A stretch of DNA of 64,000 nt, taken from assembly GCA_918026815.1 (NCBI GenBank), contig CAKJVC010000087.1:1-64000 (forward strand), written 5' to 3'. How positions within the stretch are numbered: position 1 is the stretch's first letter; the number at the start of each line of letters is the position of its first letter. A program made the position numbers and the translations under genes. The notes under the pieces are model-generated. The model was not told the DNA's origin. It worked only from the letters and a program-made list of their open reading frames with translations, and searched no databases. This DNA is from Chalara sp. BL73. Its lineage: Eukaryota > Ascomycota > Leotiomycetes > Helotiales. Positions 22,401-34,543 of this stretch are shown in pieces.

Positions 22401-25053
22401 AGACCAAGCTTGGCAGCGATAAAAGCCAGGGGATATCCAGTTGCTTTAGATGCCAGTGCTGATGATCTAGATAACCGAGCATTGACCTCAATGATGCAAT
22501 ATTCCTTGGAGTCAGGGTTGAGTGCATATTGGATGTTACATTCTCCCACTACTCCAAGATGGCGAATGACATTGACGGCAGTCGTTCGTAACATATTATA
22601 ATCTTCATCTGACAGGGTTTGAGATGGTGCGACGACTATCGAGTCTCCAGTGTGGATACCGAGGGGATCGAAGTTCTCCATGTTGCAGACAGTAATACAG
22701 TTGTCTTGAATATCTCGGACGACCTCATACTCAATTTCTTTCCAGCCTTTCATACTTCGTTCAATTAAGACCTGTGGACTTGCTGCGAAAGCCTTGTTGC
22801 AAAGAGCTCTTAACTCGCCCTCATTGTCCGCAAATCCGCTGCCCAACCCTCCAAGGGCATATGCAGCCCGAACAATGACAGGGAATCCAATACCTTTGAC
22901 CACTTCCATTGCCTCCTCAACATTATTAGCAGAAGCAGACTTGGCGCATTTCTCGCCAATAGACTCCATGCTTCGAGCGAACAATTCACGATCCTCTGTA
23001 GTAATGATTGTATTGATAGGCGTTCCAAGGACCTTGACGCCGAGATCTGCAAACTTATCCTTGAGCTGGATGCCTACTTGGAGGGCTGTTTGGCCTCCGA
23101 AAGTGACGTAAATCGCATCTGGTCGCTCATGACGAATGACCTTTTCGACAAATTCGGCGGTAACAGGTAAGAAGTACACCTTGTCAGCCAATCCCTTCGA
23201 AGTCTGGATTGTGGCAATGTTGGGGTTGATTAAGACAGTGTAAATACCTTCCTCCTTTAAAGCCTTTATGGCTTGGCTGCCGGAGTAGTCAAACTCTCCG
23301 GCTTGACCAATACTCAAACCTCCGCTTCCGAGTACTAGAACTTTCTTCACACTAACCCTGGGGTGCAATCTTTCATTCTCCTCAACCTTGCCGCCCGGGA
23401 AGTGAACCGGGCTGGATAGCAGTTTGCTATCCGTAGATGTGCCAACGGCGGTATTAATGAAGACATCGAAGAGGAATTCGGTATCGCGTGGTCCCGGCGT
23501 GCTCTCTGGGTGAAATTGAACACTGAAATAAGGCTTGCTGACGTGTCGAATACCCTCATTGCTACCGTCATTCGCATTAATAAAAAGCTCTGTCCATCCA
23601 CTTGGCAAGCTGCTAGCATCGACCTCGAAACCGTGGTTTTGGGAGGTGATGTGGCACTTCCCAGTCAACATATTCGTACATGGAATGTTATGGCCACGAT
23701 TTCCAAACTTCATCTTGCGTGTGTTGGCGCCTGCTGCTCTGGCCAGTAGCTGATGTCCGAGACAGATACCAAAAATAGGTGTCCGGCTTTGTTCCATTGC
23801 CTTTGCGATATGCTTTACCGTCTTTTCCATCAACGCTGGGTCACCAGGACCATTAGAAATGAAAAGCCCATCATAATCCGTGCCAGCAAGGGCCGGAAAA
23901 TCATAATCCCATGGACAAACCAAAAGCTCTACACCACGCTTCAAGAAACAGCGCAGTTGATTATATTTGAGACCAACATCGAGGCACAGGATACGTATGG
24001 GCCTCCCAGAGCCATGTTTGAGGGCTGTCGAAGGATTGGGCTTGAAGAGTTTTGGTTCACGGATTGAAACTGGGAAAAATTCTTAGCTAAACTTCAAGCT
24101 TTGTACAGGCCAATTCATCATTTCTAAGCTAATTTTATGAAGCATTGCGGAATAGATTCCACAATTGCAGTGTCTTGTGACTACAAAATTCAAGCAGTTG
24201 ACAGACAACCATGCCAGTATATAACACTTGCTATAGTTGTGGAATATCATGGAAACAACAGTAAGAGATCTGGCAAACTTACTGTCTGCAACAAGATTCC
24301 GCGTGTTTGGATTTGCCCATTCTATCGTCTCGAAAACCTCTGTAATGGAATCCTTCGTGTATCCATTCGTCAAAGATTTTTTAGCAAGCATGCGGCCCAG
24401 CATACTTCCCTTATTTCGTATCCTCTTCGTCAGCTCTCTTGTATCAACACCATATATAGCAGGCACTCCTTCCTCTTTCAGCCATGTCCCAAGGGACGAT
24501 GTCGCCAGGAAGTGGGAATAGTCTTCGCCGGCATATGAAGCGACCTGATAGCCTGGTTAGTAATGCAACACGTATAAGAGTCAAGTTGCATAGCCTGTCG
24601 GCATTGGGGCATGATAAACCGGCTCTTTACTTACAATAAGACCTGCAATGTGGATCTGTGAGGACTCGAAGTGTTCTGGTAGACCAAACTCGTCCTTGGC
24701 CTTCCGGTCTGGCACACCGTAATTCCCTACAAGAGGGAAGGTTATGACCAAAATCTGGCCGCGGTATGACGGATCCGTGATAGACTCTGGATAACCAACC
24801 ATCCCTACACTGGTCAGTCTACGGAACGATTTCCTCTTCTGGGCCTTGCATACCAGTCTGGAAGACTAATTCTCCCGCGATGCTCTTCTTCTCGGCACCG
24901 AAGCTGTATCCTTGGCTGTTTATATACGATTAGCCATTATTCTAACATCCAGTAATTTAACGAAGATGTTGGGCCATACTAGGTAGTGCCATCTTGGAGC
25001 TCGAGGGTCATCAACTCATCGCCTTTGTCGGCAGAGATTGGAGTATAACCCAT
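16491..25053 (-). CDS. URA2: URA2: multifunctional carbamoyl-phosphate synthetase / aspartate transcarbamylase
   Basis: Seven exons: 24980-25053, 24854-24915, 24635-24804, 24283-24544, 21710-24069, 16600-20307 and 16491-16547. They sum to 6693 nt (2230 residues), close to the yeast protein. Order: glutamine amidotransferase with nucleophile [10 protein letters not shown] (Cys about 292) and QFHPE; two ATP-grasp halves of CPSase ([18 protein letters not shown] about 437, [17 protein letters not shown] about 977); a dihydroorotase-like domain lacking the metal-binding HxH ([12 protein letters not shown]), as in other fungal URA2 proteins, so inactive; and aspartate transcarbamylase with STRTS. 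It makes carbamoyl aspartate, the first two steps of pyrimidine synthesis, and is known to be feedback-inhibited by UTP. Introns are 64, 49, 90, 213, 1402 and 52 nt. The 1402-nt intron is exceptional and carries a separate element (see that entry). No frame breaks. Confidence 0.97.
20308..21709 (-). other. Giant (1402-nt) spliceosomal intron of URA2
   Basis: Donor GTGAGT at 21709 follows the codons for FDDHG. The acceptor TTTAG ends at 20308 and precedes [10 protein letters not shown]. Joining these two exons restores the uninterrupted, strongly conserved CPSase sequence and keeps the whole gene in frame (6693 nt, divisible by three), so the boundaries are firm. It is more than six times longer than the next longest intron in this gene. 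The extra length is accounted for by a same-strand GIY-YIG reading frame. Confidence 0.93.
20400..21295 (-). pseudogene. Degenerate GIY-YIG homing-endonuclease-like gene inside the URA2 intron
   Basis: On the URA2 strand, a possible ATG at 21295 begins [20 protein letters not shown]. After a one-base frame change near 21240 the reading goes on as [19 protein letters not shown], then [18 protein letters not shown] and [11 protein letters not shown]. The VYL...YIG spacing and the downstream Arg are those of a GIY-YIG nuclease core. The frame meets TAG at 20941 where [18 protein letters not shown] suggests a lost Trp (TGG to TAG). It resumes in the same frame ([18 protein letters not shown]), then shows [17 protein letters not shown] and, in another frame, [17 protein letters not shown] with ERHLRK, which look like two eroded C2H2 fingers. 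I recall similar GIY-YIG proteins with zinc fingers as scattered families in Leotiomycetes. At least one stop and two shifts make it inactive here. Identification is good, mobility is inferred. Confidence 0.8.
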
Positions 25054-26228
25054 AATGACACTAGATGAATCGAATTCAGGCTATGCAAGAGAGGGAGAAT
25101 ATCTCGAGCAAGAAGGTCGGAGAGTCTATCTGCTCATGAAGATCGTTCCTAGTGGAGGCGGTGCCGAAGAATTTCTACTTCAACACAGGCTCTTCTGCAC
25201 AGGATTTGCAGTTCCTCGACGTTTATTTGCTTGAGCTTCACAAAGGGGTGCAACTCAGCAGCTCAAGCTACACAAAGTTGGAGGCTTCCCAGTGAAGTGT
25301 TCTCGCACCAGCAAGACAATTGAAATTTTGCAAGAGCGTTAGAGAAATTGTTTGCTCGAGGAGAGAGAGAAAAAAAATCTCGGAGCGGGCTCCCCACCCG
25401 AGCTTGGTGGGGTTTAGCCGAAACCAGTGTGTGTTCCATCAGCCTTGCATGGTCAGCCTCGCCCTACCTCTCTATCTCTCTTTAATTATTAAAGCTGTTT
25501 ATCTTTTCTGGTTCAAAGGGACAAGATCCTTCTGGGCAGAGTATTATGCCCGCCCTCTAAGATATATCTCGCGTGAGTGCTAGATTCACAAAAAGGGATT
25601 TGATCTCTCCAGAAAAAGATACACACTTTTGCACCCCCTCGTATTGAGCCATTCGGCTTGTATATATTCTACCAATCAAGTTCAGGGGTGGGGTACAAAG
25701 GATCAATCATTTGATTGGTGCTAAGCAACAGCAGGGGGGTTGGCTTTCATGTGCATAATTTAGTATCTTTTGTTGTATGCAGCTGCAGCTGAGCACTGAC
25801 CTACGAATTGACGAGTGAGAGCGGTGGAAAGAGAGCTCATGCCCCAATCCATCTTTTTGCCTTTCCCATCCCCTTCGATAGATCAAAATAGTCATGTGCA
25901 CACTTATCATCGGCATAGCTATAATCTAATGCAATGCAATGCAAGAAGGGATTAGCAAATCAGGAAAAACTGAAGCTATCCCAATCCTTTTCTCTTCTAA
26001 CTTGCCTTCCAGGCGGTGAAGCGCGGCTGACTACCAAGACCCAGTTTGGTTTGAGGACTCAAATTACGCGATAGTTTGTTTATAATTTTCTCCCTTTTTG
26101 GTTTCCATGCCGCCCGATACCTTCTTGACTTGGCCTAAATTCATTGTTCTTGTGCTTTGGGATCGTTCGTCTCGCATCTATGAGCTTATCCCCATATCGA
26201 GCCATGATCTAGTCCTTGCTCAGCGAGA
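25054..26228. other. Divergent intergenic region between URA2 and the YVC1-like gene
   Basis: About 1.2 kb between two oppositely transcribed genes; it should contain both promoters. Pyrimidine-rich runs lie upstream of each start (for example 25460-25500 and 26070-26100). No conserved operator that I can name, and no coding sequence. Confidence 0.5.
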
Positions 26229-29200
26229 ATGTTGGCCTCCCTGCTTCGTCCAAAGAAAGGCCGAAGGCGCATCGAGCATTCTCCCTTTTCCTCACAATAC
26301 AATGACCAATCTTCGCCCCTAGTTGCACGAAATCGGCGCATAGAAGCCCGTCACGCCACGGCAGACTTCACCGAAACGGATATAGATGACGAGATTACAG
26401 AAGATGACGATGAAGAGGCAATCGAGGACGATGAGGAAGATGAACTGGACGACGATGATGACGGCGGCGGAGACGATGAGGACGGAGACGAGGACACACC
26501 TTTGCTGCCCATATTCTCCGCCGCGCATCTTGGTATAGTGCATGACTCCCTTTAGAGATCGTCCACTAATCTTTAGCAGATGCGCTGCCGGTATATAATC
26601 TCACCCACGCCATACGATTGATTGTGCTACCCAGAACCGAAACAACCCTATCGTGGGATCAATTAAGGTCTCCGCAGGTCTCGCAGTTCTTGGTGAAACC
26701 GATGCAACAGCAAATCCGAACTTCACACTTCTCGCGGGCTACGTTGTATGCCCTCATGGCAAATTGCTTACAATTTCAAAAGGAAGGTCAAGCTAATCCA
26801 GGGAATGCTGGCAATAGTCGGACAAGGGCTTTGGTGTGCGAGCTGCTAGCCATCAAACTGTTGAAGGAATATAACACGCGAGAATTAATTGATGCCCTGT
26901 CCTATGACTTCTTTCCTCTTCAGGGTCTTGCAGGTCAGGGACCATCAACCCCGAATATGAGCTGGGAGCGGAAGAATCGACCCAAACCAGCCGCTGCGCG
27001 GATATCTGCATTGGAAGTGGCTATCCGTGCGTCAGCAAAACGATTCTTAGCACATCCTCTCGTTGTGCAACAGCTTGAGGCTATTTGGGCTGGAACGATT
27101 GTGTTCCACTCGGCCGCCGACAATCTTCACCGGCCTCAACCAGAACGGAAGCAAATGCAGGAGTTGCGAAGGCGGAATGAGAATTCACATCTTCTTCAAG
27201 TCCCGATTAACAATACTGGCTATGGAACTCAGGCCCAACCTATAGCTTCACCAGATAAGCCTCGGAACCAGCAAGTATTAATTCGGAGAACGGTTACCCT
27301 TTATGATCCAAGAGATGCGTCGCTGTTCAAGCTATCGAGGCTGAGGGTTCCGCGATATCGCCAGTTCTTCTCAACTTGCTCGCTCGCCATTCTGCTAGTC
27401 CTATTTTTAGCTGTTTTGGTCGAGCGGTCCATGGACATTACCACCTTAGAGGTCATCTTCTGGTTCTGGAGTGCTGGTTTCATGCTCGACGAAGTTGTAG
27501 GCTTCAACGAGCAAGGGTTCTCGCTATATATCATGAGCTTCTGGAACACATTTGACCTTGGAATCCTGCTGTTTCTCATCATCTACTATGCCATGCGGTT
27601 ATATGGTATCTTCTTGGTCGATTTCGGCAGAAGAGAGTGGAACAACATGGCATACGATGTGCTCGCCGCCAACGCCGTTCTTCTCTTTCCACGACTCTTC
27701 AGCGTCCTAGATCATTATCGATACTTCTCCCAGCTTCTGATTGCCTTTAGGCTAATGGCTGTAGATCTGGTAGCTGTTTTTGTACTGATCCTGATTGCCT
27801 GCAGCGGTTTCTTCGTTGCCTTCACCATGTCTTTTGGAGAGAATGAGTATGATGGTGCAGAAGTTGCTTACCGCATATTCCAAATTTTGATGGGCTTCAC
27901 ACCAGCGGCTTGGGAAGCCTGGCCAACCTATAACGTGCTTGGAAAAGCTCTCTTGGTTTCCTTCCTGATCATTTGTCACTTTCTCGTGGTTACAATTTTA
28001 ATCACTGTTCTGACCAATTCTTTCATGGCAATTGTGTCTAATGCAAATGAGGAGCATCAGTTTGTTTTTGCGGTAAACACAATTTCTATGGTCAAGAATG
28101 ATGCGCTATTCTCATATGTAGCACCGAGCAATATCTTTGCATGGCTTCTTACCCCATTTAGGTTTTGTCTACCATTCAAAACATTTATCAAGGTCAACCG
28201 CACAGCCATCAAAGTCACCCATTTCCCGTTGCTGTTCGGCATATATGCGTATGAGAAGCTATTCCTTGCGAGCTCAGTATTCGAACCCACAGACCTTATT
28301 GAGAATAGAACCCGCAGCCGGAAGAGATTGCTCTCTTTCAAGGGGATGGGCGAATCCATGTTCAGCCCAAATATCCGAATGCGGCAGGATTCCGTCGCTG
28401 GCTTTCAAAAAGATAGAGCTTTGGATGAAGTATTCCGTCTAGCTCCACGTGGAGACACTCTTCGCAACAACAGAAAGGACTCAAATACCCACAATGTCGT
28501 TAACAATTGGATAGATCGCCAAGACCCTCATCCAAGCCCGCCGCCGGAGCAAGATCGTTCCGTGGTTGATAGATTAGAGAAGAGACGGCGAGAGAGGAAG
28601 GCTTCATTCATGCGTGGACTAGGAACGAGACGTGTCTCCGCTACGAGATCTGTTGCGAGTGACCCAGCAGAGTTCAGCAGAATATCAACAAAGGACTTCT
28701 ATGGTGATGAGCGTCAATTTCCGGAACATACAGTTGAATATGTCGGACATACTGATGCGGATGGAGATGATGAGCTACTGACAAATGATGAGGATGAGGG
28801 CCAGACCTTGGACAAGCGTACGACTACAAGTCATGCTTTCGACTCTGACAAAGAAAATGAAGAGGAAGAGGACTATTTCCACACACCAGCAACAGCACGG
28901 CGAGATTCCGTCAAAGTTTCATCGTCAGTTTCCTCACGACACCGCTATCCAGGAAACAGTTTAGCCGCTCCCAAATCCTCCCCTCCTAAACGCCGACAAC
29001 ACAATCGTCAACTCTCCACTCAAACAATCCTTTTCAATCCTGTAACCGTACACTCTTCCTCAACCTCTCCGCCACGTTCCCGCCCCATGACCTCTGCAAA
29101 GCACCAATCCAGCGCCAATACAGCGTCTCACACTCCCGCTGCATCTCATGCCGGGACCCGCACGCCGAGACATGTCATTCACGCAACTGCGTATACCAAA

Positions 29201-29794
29201 CCACGCCCTATCATGCCCTGGCGTGCAGGCACAGTCCCTAACTTCAAGAACGAAGATATGGCTCCGTCAACCCAACGACTGCCACAACGCCAGGTAAGGC
29301 ATAGAAGAAGCAGCCTTGAAATGGGCATGAGTGAGCTAGGATTGGATACTGCTCCCCCACTAGTGCCAAGCAGTTTTGCGACACAGATGGCGTTAGCTAC
29401 AGGCGGGCTGAAGGCGTTAAGGGGTGAGACAGGAAGGGGAGAGGATGATGGTATGATGGGGAGGCTGATGCTTGCTAGGATGAAGACATTGGAGGAGGGA
29501 TTTGCGGAGGTGGTAAGGGAGTTTAGAGGAATGCGTACCGCTGGTAACAGCTCCGTTGAAGGAAACAATGAAACGAGCTTTGCTGGAAAGGGTGGAGAGG
29601 CCGGCTGGAAAGGGAAAGGCAAGGAGAAAGCCGCGGCCCGAAGGAAGAAAGAGGGCCTCCCGAGGACGAAGAGCGACGTTGATGTCCACAGAATCGTGAG
29701 CAGGGACGGGCAGTATGAAGAGGGGATCAAAGGGGAGCAAACACCTGAGGCCGAGATCCTCGAAAAGTATATGACGAAGGGAAGTTCGCTTTAG
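26229..29794 (+). CDS. YVC1-like TRP cation channel
   Basis: Exons 26229-26532 and 26580-29794, split by a 47-nt intron (GTATAG...TTTAGCAG); 1172 residues. The N-terminus has a long acidic low-complexity run (Asp/Glu, about residues 50-85) followed by TPLLPIFSAAHLDALPVYNLTHA across the splice, then a cytosolic part. From about residue 365 to 600 there are six or more hydrophobic helices (SLAILLVLFLAVLVERS; VFVLILIACSGFFVAFTMSF; ALLVSFLIICHFLVVTILI), with a pore-loop-like segment between the last two, as in fungal vacuolar TRP channels that release calcium. The C-terminal 450 residues are polar and disordered, with an acidic stretch (DEDEGQTLD) and a charged end. In yeast this family sits in the vacuole membrane and answers osmotic shock. 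Family assignment is strong; vacuolar location is by homology. Confidence 0.9.
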
Positions 29795-32432
29795 GAGCTT
29801 GGATTAGCGGATCTGGATTAGGTCGTGCCTGGATGAGATTGCACTTGATCTTGCATTGCGACGGCGTTTGGGTTTCTTTCTCTTTACGTATATGTACTCT
29901 ATGTTGGCGGCAGTTTCACTTTATTATACCACTGATGCACGTCTCTCATACATGCAGCGGAATGAACCTTGAATTGGAAATTAATGCTCATTTATGTCAC
30001 ATGCATATGCACGCATGTCTCTGCTCCTCCGCGAACGAACTGGTGTTACCTACCGCTTAGCCTTAATATTATGCTGTTGAAACATCAAGCCCAGCTCTTC
30101 CATCTACGGCGGCAACTGCCTCTCTTCGAGCGGCGCCTCTAACGATATCCGGTATATCACATTTCAGGCCTCATCCTTTCAATGGACATCCTCAAATCTC
30201 AAGATCATATGCCCACCATCACACCTAGCCCAGAGCGCATGGGTTCTCGCGGTGCTGCTTTGGGAATGTCGGCACGGAAGAAAGCTCTTGATGTGCTTAC
30301 CTGTCTAGGCCGGCATAGCCCGGGGATGTCCGTTACCGGCGGAGATACATATGAGTTGCCAATAGGGTTGTAAGCCGGTATAAGCTTTCGAATGTTTGGC
30401 TTGGTTGTTTTGCGGGAAGAGATTCGCGGATCGGTTTTCGTCTGTGCTTGTCGTGGGCGTAAGAGAGGCTAGGAGAATACGCGCTTCTATAGGGCTGATC
30501 ATGGAGGGCATGTCGATACGAAGGGTACGGAGTGGTGGGATTATCCTGGGCTTAGTGTTGATGTCATGGGATGATGCGTTTCCTTTTTGGGTATGGCGGT
30601 GTGCACGGTGAGGTTATGGAAAGTTGCGGTTATGGATAGTCAGTGGTGGCCCAGATTTCGAAATTTGGGCGGCAGGATTTGGGATTGTGACATGAGGTTA
30701 TGGCTTTGTCGTATTGTGTACTACCAAAGGATGTTGGTGGGTGGTGGATGTCGAACAAGTAGCCCTTTCATGATCTTTTTGGGATCCCACCTGCTCAGAT
30801 GACACATCTCTAGACATTTCCAGTTCATCGATCGCCCTCCTTGTTGAACTCGGGAAAGTCCGAATTGTGAACTTCACAGTATGGGTTTGCCTGGTAGACT
30901 TGGCTGCGCGCATACTCGGGCTGCGATACATACACCTCTATCCCTATTCCAAATCTGTTTCCATGACACGTCGATTCAAGGCAGGTTGGCTCTGATTTGA
31001 AGTCGTCTATCTTGATGGGGAAGTGTTGTCATATCACATAAGCCTGTGCCTTCTTCACAAACCAGGCTGACAACCACCAAATGCTGCTTCTTCGAAAACT
31101 CGTGATATCCTCAGCCCCTCATCGACTCACCGAATCCGGTTGAAAGCTATCAGCAGGTCTATCCAGAGCACAACTCGAACTCAGGACCGAGATTAATCGC
31201 CCATAAGTATCCCCTAAGGCGGATGTTATGCATGTACTCCAACCACAGCCTCAGCTCGCGCGGCCACCGGTCACATTCCCTGCGATCCGATAACTTGGTA
31301 ACAGTGGAGATACAGAACTGTTTGCTTGCCCTATCTCACTTAATAAACGTGGCTAGAAGACTGGAAATCTAGATGGTCTAACAACCTACAGAAGCAAGTG
31401 GGCGGCGTAGTTGGTATTATAACATCGAAGCGCGTGTGAGGCTGTGCCGCCAATGGTTAGCCTCGTCGCTGAGCTTATGTTGGGTCGTGTGAGATCTCGA
31501 AACCTGGTACGTGGAAATTTTGACTACTTCGGTGGGTTCTGCTGAAGTTGGGAAGTAACATTAACCGGGCGTCGTATCAGGCTAGGAAATATGTCGAGTC
31601 CTGGTTATTTCCATCCCAGAAAACGACACCCTTGTCCTTGAGGTGCAGGTGTGGAAGAAGGAAATCTGGGGTAAAATAGAGAATTCATTTCTAGTTTGCA
31701 AATATGTTGGCGGACCACGAACTGAGAGTTTTGGGTTCTAATTAGGGGCAGGAGTTTAAGGCTCCCGCCAGTAAATCTCAATGACACCCAGTGACGGCTC
31801 AGCATGTGAGTTCTAGATAAGATACCGAACATTTTGTAACCATCGATGTCTAGTACAAGACCCGCAATGTGGCTGTAAGCTTAGCCGTATCGCATGACAC
31901 AAAAATAGCTCTTGGTTCATGAACATTGGAGCTTGGAGAGGATGCTTTGCAAAGAACGATTGGATGGCACCGGCCAATGTGTGAGTCTGATCAGCACGTA
32001 AACGGAGTGTGTTAGACCTCGCTCAATAACTTGTCTTAGTCTAAGTGATATCCGGAAGATATGGCTAGGGGCTGGCTTATCGTGTGCCTGGCGCTTCCTA
32101 TACAATGACTGTGACGGACTAAGGAAGGAGAGAGAGACTGGAGCTATGGCGTGGACAAGGCGAAGCCTTCCTATTGTTCATAAACTGATCCCTGCGTGGT
32201 GGCACGAATAGTCATTTAGACATATATCTGCCTATTTATCAGTCATTCGCTCGATATAACTAGAGAAGCAAATTCACTGTATAACATGTGCACCATCCTA
32301 GTCACCTACTTCAGCTGATCTCGTAAAGCACTCCTACTCAACCCGTTCTTTCTCCTTTGCTCTATTAACGTTGGGGAAGCAAAGAAGAGCGAAAGACTGG
32401 TGGTTTCTAGTAGTCGTCTCGATACAGGCAGA
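29795..32432. other. Long intergenic region, nothing recognised
   Basis: Holds the 3' flank of the channel gene and the promoter of the monooxygenase gene. Several frames of 60-77 codons (for example 30182-30373 plus) show no domain, signal peptide or splice support. I see no repeat or RNA gene in these 2.6 kb. Confidence 0.5.
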
Positions 32433-34543
32433 ATGAAGGTTGCAGTCATTGGCGCCGGTCCTGCAGGGCTAACAACTCTCAAGCACCTCTTGACAGCTCA
32501 CCAATTTCAAGAAACTAAGCCAATCGAGGCCAGGTTATTCGAGGCCAAGGAGCAGGTTGGAGGCACTTTTCGATATCGAGTCTATGAGGATGCTGAGGTT
32601 ATTTTCCAATGCTTTTCGTACCTTAACCCGGCTGACAAGTTTCCAGCTCGTCTCTTCAAAGTACCTCACTGCATTCTCTGACTTCCGTCTTCCGCTCTCA
32701 GAACCTGATTTCATTTCCACCGTGAGGTATTGCCAATATCTTGAGGACTATGCCACAAATTTCAATTTATGGCAACATATCAATCTCCGTACTCCCATAG
32801 TCAGTATTAGGCGTGCGGGCGATGGCTTAGCCCATATTGTTCGATATGTAAATGAGGGGGTAGAAGAGGAATGGGAATGCGATGCTGTAGCCGTATGTAC
32901 TGGACTTCACATCGAGCCTGCGATGCCTCGCATCCCAGGAATCGAAAATGTCGAGAAGGTCATCCATTCTTCTCAGTTCAAGTCTCGGAAGGATTTTGGA
33001 GAGGGTAAAAAAGTCTTGATCCTAGGTGCTGGTGAAACGGCAATGGACATTGCACAATTGGCAGTGACCTCTCCAACAAAGTCAGTCACTTTGTGCCACC
33101 GAGATGGATGGGTTCACGCTCCTAAAGTATGTTACTTTATCGGCTCCATCATAGTCGTATTTGTTGACCATAATAGATTTTATCTGTCCCTATATTTCTC
33201 AGCTACTTCAATAAAGGGCCGCAACACAAGAAACCGGCCGATACTACAGTTCCCAGCCTTTTTGATACAGCATATGTCCATCCCGTCCTACAAAAGTCAA
33301 ACTTGCTCTGGGCCGCGTACGATAAATGGGCAAAGTTTTACTTCTACTTAATCTCCGGAACAAAACACGGTTTGGATCAATGGGTCGGGGGCGTATCAGA
33401 TGAGCGGTATCACCTTTCTCGAGGCATGTAGATTTCCTCTTCTCTTCAAGTGCTGTACATTAACACTCGTTGCAGTTGTCTTATGCAAGTCCAATAAAGC
33501 TCTTCCATATATGAACGCGCCTTACCGTACACCCACCCTTCTCAACCGCATTCGGTCTAAGTTACTGAACATCCCAATTCCAAAGACAGATGGTCTGCAC
33601 ATTGACGTCACGACCTGGCCCACAAACATCTCCAACGAAGGCTACGTTACATTCACGCAAAACAATCGACCAGAGTCAAAGCGTATGATGGGTGTCCGCT
33701 ATAAGCCTGATATTGTCGTCTATTGCACAGGCTACCAGCAGCGCTTTCCTTTCCTGCCAGCTGACTATCCCGTTCCTCTTAGTGCCACACACCGCGGGAT
33801 TTGGGAGCCTTCCATGCCTTCTGTTGGCTTTATCGGCTTTGTCCGTCCCAGCTTTGGTGCAATTCCACCGCTGGCCGAACTCCAAGCCCAAACTTGGGTT
33901 CTCTCTCTTCTTGACAAATTGCCTGATAAGCCAACTGTCGATATGTGTTATAAGTTGAAGTTTGGTACTTATAGACGCGATGCAGAGCGCTATGTGGTTG
34001 ACCATGAGAGCTACGCCTACCAGCTCGCGTTGGATATGGGTTCTGCACCAAGAATTACAGAGGTAGCAGGTTATGGCTTTAAGACCTTGTTCACTTGGGC
34101 TTTGGGCTCAAACTTCAACAGTAAGTTCCGTTTGGTAGGACCGTGGAAGTGGGATGGCGCGAAAGGTGTCATGGAAGGCGAGCTTTGGGGCGTTGTCAAG
34201 CATACCGGATTCTGGATTTGTCAGTCAACCTCCTTCTCTTTCCTGTGCTGTTCCCTTTCGCATACGCTCATCCTCATCTTGATCTCGGCTGACCGGAAGA
34301 ACAGTTTTCCTCACAAATACCATCCTCCCTTTCATCTTTTTCGGCATTCTGAGCATATTACTCTGGGTAGTATTCAGTGTCATTGATCACCTTTCCGTAG
34401 TCGCTCAAGCTGCGGCACATGGTTTCCGAAGGTTGTTCCCCCGGCGCGTCCAGGACAACTCAAAGGAACAGGTCAGCAATGGAGACTTTAATACATATGA
34501 GTACCCCGCAGCAGACATCAAATTGAAGCTTGCTTCAGTTTAG
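32433..34543 (+). CDS. Flavin-containing monooxygenase (FMO-like), C-terminal membrane anchor
   Basis: Five exons: 32433-32597, 32647-33126, 33177-33423, 33476-34219 and 34305-34543; total 1875 nt, 624 residues. The ATG at 32433 is followed directly by MKVAVIGAGPAGLTTLKHL, the FAD-binding GxGxxG. A second nucleotide site, KVLILGAGETAMDIA (about 182), should bind NADPH, and VVYCTGYQQRFPF is the late FMO-type ATGY-like motif. A strongly hydrophobic segment near the C-terminus (LPFIFFGILSILLW) suggests a tail anchor in a membrane. Intron 3 (33424-33475) needs a GC donor (GCATGT) to keep the frame; the only nearby GT gives the wrong phase. Likely oxidises a small nucleophilic or ketone substrate; the substrate cannot be told. 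No clustered biosynthetic genes lie beside it. Confidence 0.9.

Noticed and set aside
16558..23944. Two separate genes for the two halves of URA2
   Set aside because: The gap is a spliceosomal intron: the exons join exactly at a conserved CPSase junction, and the summed coding length is a multiple of three.
26319..26543. Minus-strand membrane protein opposite the acidic run of the channel gene
   Set aside because: Antisense of Asp/Glu codons reads as Val/Ile/Phe and mimics a transmembrane protein.
33127..33202. Longer intron 2 in the monooxygenase gene ending at CTCAG 33202
   Set aside because: It gives an immediate TAA after splicing. The acceptor at 33176 keeps the frame and adds sensible sequence.
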